From SHAN690 sp040221375 (GTDB taxonomy: Bacteria; Bacteroidota; Bacteroidia; Flavobacteriales_G; Salibacteraceae): a stretch of DNA of 64,000 nt. The notes under the pieces were generated by a model, which was not told the DNA's origin, ran no database searches, and was given only the letters and a program-made list of their open reading frames with translations. Of the stretch, positions 1-5,382 are shown piece after piece. Every line of letters starts with the position of its first letter. Positions within the stretch are counted from its first letter, which is position 1. The stretch is taken from the NCBI GenBank assembly GCA_040221375.1, contig JAVKEP010000089.1:1-64000 (forward strand), read 5' to 3'. Both the position numbers and the translations under genes were made by a program.

Positions 1-51
1 TCTTCTTTTAATGTCCTTGATAATGGACTCGGACTTCTTCTTTGCTCCCAT
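1..51 (-). CDS. IS3-family transposase OrfA, N-terminal 17 codons (partial)
   Basis: The minus-strand frame starting with ATG at 51 reads MGAKKKSESIIKDIKRR and runs off the window edge. A short basic leader containing 'IIKDIKR' before the helix-turn-helix is familiar from IS3-family OrfA proteins (InsE-like, HTH_Tnp_1), in which OrfA binds the IS ends and is frameshifted into OrfB to give the transposase. The call rests on only 17 residues plus the matching terminal repeat outside it, so it is tentative. A sequence extending left of the window would settle it. Confidence 0.45.
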   Translation of the reverse strand, partial: MGAKKKSESIIKDIKRR

Positions 52-141
52 AACAACTAAGTTTTAAAAGCTCTAGCTAAAAAGCTAAAACTATGATTAA
101 GAATTTACTAAGTTGTGTCCGAATTGTGCTGACGGGGTACA
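1..141 (-). mobile_element. End of an IS3-family insertion sequence (partial, runs off the left edge)
   Basis: Read on the minus strand, the element begins TGTACCCCGTCAG at position 141 and continues to a GGACAC block at about 115-120, followed by TTAGTAAA. This resembles the terminal inverted repeats of IS3 itself, which also carry GGACAC and then TAAG...AGTAAA. A transposase OrfA-like start codon lies 90 bases inside, at 51, the usual distance. The other end and any target duplication are outside the window. The element abuts the cassette array and may have truncated its upstream part. Confidence 0.55.
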
Positions 142-201
142 ATCTCAACCTCCGAATAAATGGAGTCAATGCTCAAATCAGTTCTGTGAAATAAAAACGA
201 T

Positions 202-331
202 GCCTAACAAAGGCTATAGCACATGGCTGAAAGTCTTTGCCTCAAATTCCTACTTTAGTTCAAACTACGGTTGAGCTTGGCGTTTGTGCTTTGATTCATA
301 AAGCCACGTGCCATAGCCAGGGCCGTTGGGG
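202..331 (+). repeat. attC-like recombination site 1
   Basis: The site opens with GCCTAAC (202-208, matching RYYYAAC) and closes with GTTGGGG (325-331, close to GTTRRRY). Inside, GGCTATAGCAC (212-222) is nearly complementary to GTGCCATAGCC (308-318), with 10 of 11 pairs. This is the R''-L''...L'-R' architecture of integron attC sites. It directly precedes the first toxin-antitoxin cassette. The same right-arm sequence recurs near 1658. Confidence 0.6.
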
Positions 332-367
332 CTAATTTGAAAAAGGACTAAATCGTATATTTGATTT

Positions 368-601
368 ATGGCAATTCTTAAGGTCACCATAAGCGATAAT
401 CTCTTAGATCGAGTACTCGGATTCCTGAACCAGTTTAAGGGGAAAGGAATAGAAGTCGAACATCTTGACACTAGCTTTGAGGAGCACAAGAAATATGTGC
501 AGGAGCAGCTTGAATTGATGGATTCTGGTCCAGTTAAGTTCATGACTCTTGAAGAACTCGATCAAAAGCTCGAAGAGACAATTCGCAAGTATGAAGATTG
601 A
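368..601 (+). CDS. Antitoxin of a RelBE/ParDE-like toxin-antitoxin pair
   Basis: This 77-residue acidic protein has an N-terminal short beta segment (MAILKVTISDNLLDRV) and a helical, glutamate-rich C-terminus. It lies immediately upstream of, and overlaps by 11 bases, a ParE/RelE-like toxin gene. The arrangement is that of type II modules, in which the antitoxin binds and neutralises the toxin and represses the operon. The family name of the antitoxin itself is not recognised, so the role rests on context. A related antitoxin gene (971-1207) stands in the same position in the next cassette. It is bounded by attC-like sites on both sides, so the pair forms one mobile cassette. Confidence 0.6.
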   Translation: MAILKVTISDNLLDRVLGFLNQFKGKGIEVEHLDTSFEEHKKYVQEQLELMDSGPVKFMTLEELDQKLEETIRKYED

Positions 602-872
602 GATTCTCGTTTCGTTTGCTGACAAACTTGACCAACAGGTTGAGTATATCGCTCAAGACAAACCTCAAGCAGCGAGAAAATTTCGAAAGGATGTCATTGC
701 CAAAATCAAAACGCTAAAACAGAACCCTTTCAAGTGCAAGAAATCACTCTACTCAGAAAATGAAAATGTGAGAGACCTCATCTTTAAGGGATACACGATC
801 ACCTTTCGCGTTAATGAGGCCAAAGGATTGATTTCTGTTTTCGCTCTTAGGAAATACGAAGAAAAAAACTAG
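591..872 (+). CDS. RelE/ParE-superfamily toxin
   Basis: The 93-residue protein shows the compact RelE/ParE fold pattern: an N-terminal strand (MKIEILVSF), two helices (DKLDQQVEYIAQ, AARKFRKDVIAKI), then a basic strand region with VRDLIFKGYTITFRV and a C-terminal SVFALRKYEEK. Family members cleave ribosome-bound mRNA or poison gyrase; this one fits the ParE-like branch by its helical hairpin and 'RxLxFKGYxIxFRV' segment. The ATG at 591 is preferred to the upstream one because it gives the usual length and an 11-base overlap with the antitoxin, typical of coupled translation. The paralogue at 1197 is about half identical by eye. Confidence 0.75.
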   Translation: MKIEILVSFADKLDQQVEYIAQDKPQAARKFRKDVIAKIKTLKQNPFKCKKSLYSENENVRDLIFKGYTITFRVNEAKGLISVFALRKYEEKN

Positions 873-875
873 CTC

Positions 876-931
876 CTACAACGGCTATACGCAATGCCCT
901 TCTGGACACTGCGAATAGCCAAAACGTTCTA
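876..931 (+). repeat. attC-like recombination site 2 (short, clear hairpin)
   Basis: CTACAAC (876-882) is followed by GGCTATACGCA (883-893). The complementary arm TGCGAATAGCC (910-920) pairs at 10 of 11 positions, and AAAAC then GTTCTAT (925-931) closes the site. At 56 bases it has the size of the shortest integron attC sites. It begins four bases after the toxin stop codon, the expected place at the 3' end of a cassette. Confidence 0.6.
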
Positions 932-970
932 TGCCATTTGAAAACAAGACCTTGAATTTCTAAACTTTGA

Positions 971-1207
971 ATGATGATCACGATCAAGCTTAAAGTCAGC
1001 GAGAAAATCCATGAGAATATCAGGTGGTTCTTAAATCGCTTTAGATCTGAAGAATTACAAGTACTGGAGTCCGGCTCTGACTTCTCAATGGATCATGCGG
1101 AATTAAATTCGGCTTATAACGAAGTCGTATCTGGAAATGCTAAAACGATTTCTCTTGATGAGTTCAACAAAAGGTTGACTGAGAAAATCGCAAAGCATGG
1201 AAGTTAA
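971..1207 (+). CDS. Antitoxin of the second RelBE/ParDE-like pair
   Basis: This 78-residue protein parallels the antitoxin at 368-601: a beta-prone start (MMITIKLKVSEKIHENIRWFLNRF), a middle with acidic and serine-rich residues, and a C-terminus ISLDEFNKRLTEKI that matches the earlier MTLEELDQKLEETI segment. Either of two adjacent ATG codons could serve as start. Its stop overlaps the toxin start by 11 bases, exactly as in the first pair, so the two modules are diverged duplicates or separately acquired relatives. The partner toxin is frameshifted, so the module may now be an orphan antitoxin. Confidence 0.6.
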   Translation: MMITIKLKVSEKIHENIRWFLNRFRSEELQVLESGSDFSMDHAELNSAYNEVVSGNAKTISLDEFNKRLTEKIAKHGS

Positions 1208-1490
1208 AATCTCCTCTCGATTTTCTGAGAAACTTGAACATCAAGTTGAGTACATAGCTCTAGACAAGCCGAAAGCAGCAATCAAATTCCAAAAAGAGCT
1301 AATCGCCAAAATTCAAGGCCTTGGTAAATTCCCGTCCAGGTGCAAACCCTCTAGTCGCTTTGACGATGAATTAGTCAGAGAACTAATATTCAAGGGTTAC
1401 TCGATTTTCTACCGAATAAACGAAGCGGAAAACTCCCCCTTACCGTATTCGGTTTTACCAAGTACGAGAACAAATAAAAACGACATATAA
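1197..1490 (+). CDS. RelE/ParE-superfamily toxin with frameshifted C-terminus
   Basis: Residues 1-83 align well with the toxin at 591-872 (KLEHQVEYIALDKPKAAIKFQKELIAKI; VRELIFKGYSIFYRINEAEN). After this the frame changes at a run of five C (1435-1439), and the annotated tail SPLPYSVLPSTRTNKNDI is unlike the family. A shift of frame at that run restores LTVFGFTKYENK and a stop at 1475-1477, matching SVFALRKYEEKN in the paralogue. The C-terminal strand carries conserved residues in this family, so the shifted protein is probably inactive. A homopolymer sequencing or assembly error is the alternative. Confidence 0.65.
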   Translation: MEVKISSRFSEKLEHQVEYIALDKPKAAIKFQKELIAKIQGLGKFPSRCKPSSRFDDELVRELIFKGYSIFYRINEAENSPLPYSVLPSTRTNKNDI

Positions 1491-1690
1491 CTAGCGCATA
1501 TAACACATAGATTCCGCCTGAGGCGGACAGGCTCCTACGCCATCATCTTTTCGTAATTTGCTTCGCAAACAAACTTCTCGGTTTGGCTCTGGTCCCGCCT
1601 TCTTCCACTCTCCTGCTAACGCACCCGCCATCCCGCGGAGAGCTCCAGAAGGCTTCAACGTGCCATAGCCGAGGCCGAAGACATTAATTA
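1484..1690 (+). repeat. Degenerate attC-like site 3 with an inner palindrome
   Basis: The right arm ACGTGCCATAGCC (1658-1670) repeats the right arm of attC-like site 1 and is followed by GAGGCCG, but the closing GTT core reads GAA here. The left side has ATATAAC then CTAGCGCATA, a poor complement. The interior holds a short palindrome, TCCGCCTGAGGCGGA (1512-1526). No gene is supported in this stretch between the second toxin and the lipoprotein. The site is probably decayed. Confidence 0.35.
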
Positions 1691-1737
1691 AAAACCCCTT
1701 CAGGACAATCATATTTCTACTTGACAGTTAAAGACAC

Positions 1738-2178
1738 ATGAAAAACAAAATATTAGTCATATTCTTACTTGCAGTCACTCTTGGAACCTTGAGTTGCAGA
1801 AAAGAGGAAATCTCAAACCGTGATAAACTCATTTTAGGAAAATGGGATTGCATTGATTATTCGGATACTGCTAGGAATGAATTTCAAGGACGACCACCCA
1901 TCTTCATTTCCAACCTTTACGAAAAAGGATACGATTTCAGAAGAAATGGCCTAATGTGGACTCGAAACAGGGGTGGTGATAACAAAATGTTCACCGACAA
2001 AAGGGTAGAATGTGAATGGATGCTTCTTGAAGACAACCATCAACTAAGTTTAATCTTTCCTGACGATTTCATTGAAACCTACGACATCATTGAAATGACA
2101 CGCAACAAAATGACCATTAAAGGAAATAAAGGATTCTTTGCCGAAACTAAAACAACCTATGTCTTCGAGAAAAAATAA
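1738..2178 (+). CDS. Small lipoprotein, lipocalin-like (unknown function)
   Basis: The 146-residue product starts with a lipoprotein signal (MKNKILVIFLLAVTLGTLSC), with the likely lipidated cysteine at residue 20. The mature part contains KLILGKWDCIDYSD near the start, a GKW-type motif seen in short lipocalin-like lipoproteins of Bacteroidota, and then an alternating hydrophobic pattern suggesting a beta-barrel. It would be anchored to the outer or inner membrane; its ligand is unknown. It stands alone between attC-like sites 3 and 4, as a single-gene cassette. The call of lipoprotein is firm, the lipocalin fold tentative. Confidence 0.65.
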   Translation: MKNKILVIFLLAVTLGTLSCRKEEISNRDKLILGKWDCIDYSDTARNEFQGRPPIFISNLYEKGYDFRRNGLMWTRNRGGDNKMFTDKRVECEWMLLEDNHQLSLIFPDDFIETYDIIEMTRNKMTIKGNKGFFAETKTTYVFEKK

Positions 2179-2185
2179 AAACTAA

Positions 2186-2331
2186 TACTAACTTAGGCTA
2201 AGTAAACATGCTCGTGACCGATTCACATGCGTGTATTTTCTTTCATGCCCAATTCATCATAGCGATGTAATGATTGGCTTGAAAGCCAGCCGGCTGGTAT
2301 GCCGCACGCAGCATGGCCAAAACCGTTAGCA
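2186..2331 (+). repeat. attC-like recombination site 4
   Basis: TACTAAC (2186-2192) and GTTAGCA (2325-2331) are complementary at six of seven positions and match the R'' and R' core pattern, with AAC/GTT at the crossover. GGCTA (2196-2200) and TGGCC (2314-2318) could form part of the inner stem. The site begins eight bases after the lipoprotein stop codon. Long interior sequence is typical of larger attC sites. The inner arms are weaker than in sites 1 and 2. Confidence 0.45.
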
Positions 2332-2345
2332 ATAATCTAAAAAAA

Positions 2346-2678
2346 ATGAAGAAACTATACCTTTTACTTTCAATCATTGGATTTTTAGCTCCGAACATAC
2401 TGGTAACAATAGAATCATTCGAATCTGGTAATATTTTACTTTATACCAATCCAATGGCAACAATCGAAGGAATGTTCGAAAACAGGATATCGAGCATATT
2501 TATGATTGATTTGCTTTTCACCGTGATGGTATTTTTCTTTTGGACATACTTTGATGGGAAAAAAGCTGGGATTAAAAACATCGGATTAGTCTGGATTTCC
2601 ACTCTATTACTTGGACTAGCTGGAGGATTTCCATTTTACCTATACCTAAAAGAAAAAGCTACTGCCAACAAATCGTAG
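2346..2678 (+). CDS. DUF2834-family integral membrane protein
   Basis: The 110-residue protein has three hydrophobic segments (about residues 3-24, 50-70 and 80-102). It carries the DUF2834 pattern: KKLYLLLSIIGFLAPN at the N-terminus, a middle NRISSIFMIDLLFTVMVFF segment, and LVWISTLLLGLAGGFPFYLYL near the end. The function of the family is unknown. The start at 2346 is chosen because the upstream in-frame ATG (2313) lies inside attC-like site 4 and adds residues that no family member has. It is the only gene in its cassette. Confidence 0.75.
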   Translation: MKKLYLLLSIIGFLAPNILVTIESFESGNILLYTNPMATIEGMFENRISSIFMIDLLFTVMVFFFWTYFDGKKAGIKNIGLVWISTLLLGLAGGFPFYLYLKEKATANKS

Positions 2679-2795
2679 AATAACATAGGCTGAAGCGAAC
2701 TATAAACTAGCTTAGAATTTGGTAGCTGCGTACGTCAATGGCAGACGGGGATGTACTTCAAAGTCCCTATGTTTCTTAGCCAAGACCCGTTGCGC
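2678..2795 (+). repeat. attC-like recombination site 5
   Basis: GAATAAC (2678-2684) overlaps the last base of the DUF2834 stop codon, and GTTGCGC (2789-2795) closes the site. GGCTGAAG (2688-2695) and CTTAGCC (2775-2781) could form the inner stem imperfectly. The placement, directly after one gene and 14 bases before the next, fits a cassette junction. The sequence match alone is weak. Confidence 0.4.
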
Positions 2796-2809
2796 TTTAT
2801 AAAAGAGTA

Positions 2810-3202
2810 ATGAAAATTGAAATTAAGAAATACAACCATTCGAAAGAGTATCACCAAATTTTGGAAATTCTAAAATCAGAAGGAGAGGAATGGAAAGATT
2901 ATTTTGGTTCAAACTATCAAGAAGTATTAAAGCAATCAATCACCTATGTTGCCTACACTAATAACGAGTTATGTGGCTACTCAAGGTCAATAAATGATTG
3001 TGGGCTATATATATGGGTAATTGACTTAATAGTGGATAAGACTTATAGGGGCAATTCAATTGGAAAAAGACTGATCGAATGTCTACTATCGGAATACCCG
3101 AATCATGATATATTCGTGATGTCAGATGTTGATGGGTATTATGAAAAACTTGGGTATAGAAAAGAAGGCTCAATATTTAAAGTTGAAAAGTACACTAAGT
3201 AA
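2810..3202 (+). CDS. GNAT-family N-acetyltransferase
   Basis: This 130-residue GCN5-related acetyltransferase transfers an acetyl group from acetyl-CoA to an amine of an unknown substrate. The acetyl-CoA pyrophosphate loop (motif A) is visible as VDKTYRGNSIGKRLIECLL at about residues 75-93, preceded by the core strand YIWVIDLIV. The C-terminus EKLGYRKEGSIFKVEKY has the usual GF/Y motif B pattern. It is slightly short, as is common for cassette-borne GNATs. It follows attC-like site 5 in the same orientation as the other cassettes. Confidence 0.8.
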   Translation: MKIEIKKYNHSKEYHQILEILKSEGEEWKDYFGSNYQEVLKQSITYVAYTNNELCGYSRSINDCGLYIWVIDLIVDKTYRGNSIGKRLIECLLSEYPNHDIFVMSDVDGYYEKLGYRKEGSIFKVEKYTK

Positions 3203-3255
3203 CCAAGTCAACGCACTAGCATCAAGCCAAAAGAAATCAATTAATCCAACAGACG

Positions 3256-3666
3256 ATGACCAGACAAATCTTTATAAACCTGCATGTAAAAGACCTTGGC
3301 AAAGCAAAGAACTTTTATACTATGCTAGGGTTTAGTATAAATGAGCAATTCTCGGACGAAACTGCAGCATGTGTGGTAATATCTGACACGATCTACGCCA
3401 TGTTACTGACACATGACAAATTCAAGCAGTATACGCCAAAGGAGATTTCAGACGCGACTAAGACAACCGAAGTACTAAATGCCCTTTCACTTGCTAACAA
3501 AGACCAAGTCAATAACATGGTGGACGCCGCAATAGCAGCCGGAGGTAGTGAAGCCAGACCAACAGAAGACCACGGTTTCATGTTCTCTCGGGCGTTCAAC
3601 GATTTGGACGGACATATTTGGGAGATATTCTACATGGACATGAGCGCAATTCCAGAAAATGAATAA
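3256..3666 (+). CDS. VOC-superfamily protein (glyoxalase/bleomycin-resistance fold)
   Basis: The 136-residue protein has the two beta-alpha-beta-beta-beta halves of the vicinal oxygen chelate fold: IFINLHVKDLGKAKNFYTMLGF at the start and DGHIWEIFYMD at the end. The terminal Glu in WEIFYMD is a typical metal ligand. Members include glyoxalase-like lyases and drug-binding resistance proteins; the substrate here cannot be told. It lies 53 bases after the GNAT gene with no clear attC-like site between, so it may share that cassette or mark the point where the array ends. Confidence 0.8.
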   Translation: MTRQIFINLHVKDLGKAKNFYTMLGFSINEQFSDETAACVVISDTIYAMLLTHDKFKQYTPKEISDATKTTEVLNALSLANKDQVNNMVDAAIAAGGSEARPTEDHGFMFSRAFNDLDGHIWEIFYMDMSAIPENE

Positions 3667-3884
3667 TAAAAATCCATTTACCAACCTCCGTCATGGCAAA
3701 TGCGGGCTTACTACCTGAAGTGATACAATTTACACTAGGCTGTTAAGACGTAAGTTTCCCCTTTTTCAGACAGTGAACGAATAGAGTTTCTTTCTTCTTG
3801 GCCCACTCCCCGAAAATAGATTAGACTAAATTAGAGTCTCTGGTTTGGAGGGTGGAGTTCACTATCAGCAAGGTTTTAAGTAAA

Positions 3885-4538
3885 ATGGAAGAACGGTACA
3901 GAGAGACACATATTACCTGGGACAATATCGCGCAACTATATGAGGAGAGGTTCATGGAACTCGATCTATACGACGATACCTACAAGCGGTTTTGTGATTT
4001 ACTTCCAACCCCTGCTGCTTCGGTGCTTGAAATTGGTTGTGGACCTGGCAATATCACTCGCCGAATTTTAACTATAAATCCGGATCTGAAAATTTTAGCG
4101 ACCGATATCTCGAAGAACATGGTCGACTTAGCTAAAAGGAATAATCCCGGGATAGAGGCTCAGGTCTTGGACTGCAGATATCTGAAGGATTTCGACACCA
4201 AACGCGAACGCATCATTTGTGGCTTTACCATTCCATTTCTCTCCAAAATTGACTGCACCAACCTGATTGCTAATTGCAGTCTCTTGCTCAAAGAAAAAGG
4301 AATACTTTATTTGAGTTTCGTTGCTGGCGATTATGAAAAGTCGGGCTTTAAGACTGCAACCAAAGGAGACCGGGTATATTTCTATTATCATAAGCTCAAT
4401 AAAGTAAAACAGGATTTGGCACTGAACCATCTGGTCGTTGTGGACATCTATAACAAAGATTTCAGTAAATCGGATGGTGAATCAGAGACACATACCGTAC
4501 TGGTGGCAATGAAACAAGCATCCAACGCGGCCGAATAG
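3885..4538 (+). CDS. Class I SAM-dependent methyltransferase
   Basis: The 217-residue protein carries motif I SVLEIGCGPGNITRRIL at about residues 46-62, followed by the acidic residue of motif II (ILATDISKNMVDLA) and a motif III-like VLDCRYLKD. These bind S-adenosylmethionine in the Rossmann-fold methyltransferases. The substrate is unknown, though the overall look (small, soluble, trans-aconitate-methyltransferase-like) suggests a small molecule. An in-frame GTG at 3852 would add 11 residues; the ATG at 3885 is preferred because family members begin near the MEERYRETHITWDNIA helix. Confidence 0.8.
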   Translation: MEERYRETHITWDNIAQLYEERFMELDLYDDTYKRFCDLLPTPAASVLEIGCGPGNITRRILTINPDLKILATDISKNMVDLAKRNNPGIEAQVLDCRYLKDFDTKRERIICGFTIPFLSKIDCTNLIANCSLLLKEKGILYLSFVAGDYEKSGFKTATKGDRVYFYYHKLNKVKQDLALNHLVVVDIYNKDFSKSDGESETHTVLVAMKQASNAAE

Positions 4539-4600
4539 AATAACTTTCGCAGATCGTTCGGACAAATCGGCAACAAATACACTCCACAATCCTCGAACCC

Positions 4601-4993
4601 ATGACCAACTATATCGACGGCTTTGTTTTACCTGTTCCGCGCATTCACCTAAACGAATACAAACAAGTAGCTGAAAAGGTGGCCGAAATTTGGAAAGAAT
4701 ATGGCGCACTTGCGTACTTTGAATATGTCGGTGACGACCTGACGCTGGAGGGCACGCGCTCTTTCATCCAGAGCGCAGATGCCAAAGAGGATGAAGCCAT
4801 CGTATTCGGGTGGGTTGTGTTTCCTTCAAAAGAAATACGGGACCTAGCCAATAAGCAAGTTCCCTCCGACCCAAGAATGACAGCGTTGGTTTCACCATTG
4901 ACCGACCCTAAACGCTCGATTTTTGATGCGAGCAGGATGATCTACGGAGGATTTCATCCCTTAGTTCAAGCGACAAGTAGCCAAGACAAGTAG
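4601..4993 (+). CDS. DUF1428-family protein (YbaA-like)
   Basis: The 130-residue protein starts MTNYIDGFVLPVPRIHLNEY and contains KEDEAIVFGWVVFPSKEIRD and IYGGFHPL, all hallmarks of DUF1428 proteins such as Escherichia coli YbaA. These are small, soluble, ferredoxin-like dimeric alpha-beta barrel proteins of unknown function, usually about 115-130 residues, so this one is full length. It stands alone on the plus strand, 62 bases after the methyltransferase, and no operon partner is evident. Confidence 0.85.
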   Translation: MTNYIDGFVLPVPRIHLNEYKQVAEKVAEIWKEYGALAYFEYVGDDLTLEGTRSFIQSADAKEDEAIVFGWVVFPSKEIRDLANKQVPSDPRMTALVSPLTDPKRSIFDASRMIYGGFHPLVQATSSQDK

Positions 4994-5382
4994 CTGTTCA
5001 AGCGAATAGCATCTCAATGCGGATTCAACAAGTCTACTTGCGTTGCGAACACCCCCACATTAAAACAATTGTTACTCAGTCCTGAAGATGCCGGATCCAC
5101 CGAGCACAACTAGCAGGGGCACATCCAAGCATCTGATCTACATCCTCATCGATGTCCACTTAGAAGAGCTAGCTGAGTGACAAGTGCTTTCAGATGGGAG
5201 TCAGGATGCCCTTCCTTGAATTGCTTGGTAGACAAAAGGCCTCTTAGCTGTCTCCCCAAGAATTGCTGCCTTATTGAGTAGCTTCGCGTCGTAATCCTTG
5301 CACCAAAAAGACATTGAACTGCCATTCCCATATCGCCCGTTTGGCATTGACTTTCCAACGTCAATTTACGTCTGGAAGGAGG
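4994..5382. other. Intergenic stretch, no gene supported
   Basis: Nothing with coding character was found on either strand. A minus-strand fragment near 5065-5115 reads VPLLVVLGGSGIFRTE before a stop, but its frame is closed upstream. The last bases before the next gene include GGAGG directly abutting the ATG at 5383, too close to act as a normal ribosome binding site. Confidence 0.5.

Noticed and set aside
1491..1712. A 73-codon minus-strand open frame across the region after the second toxin
   Set aside because: It overlaps attC-like site 3, has a composition driven by GC-rich palindromes and no family resemblance.
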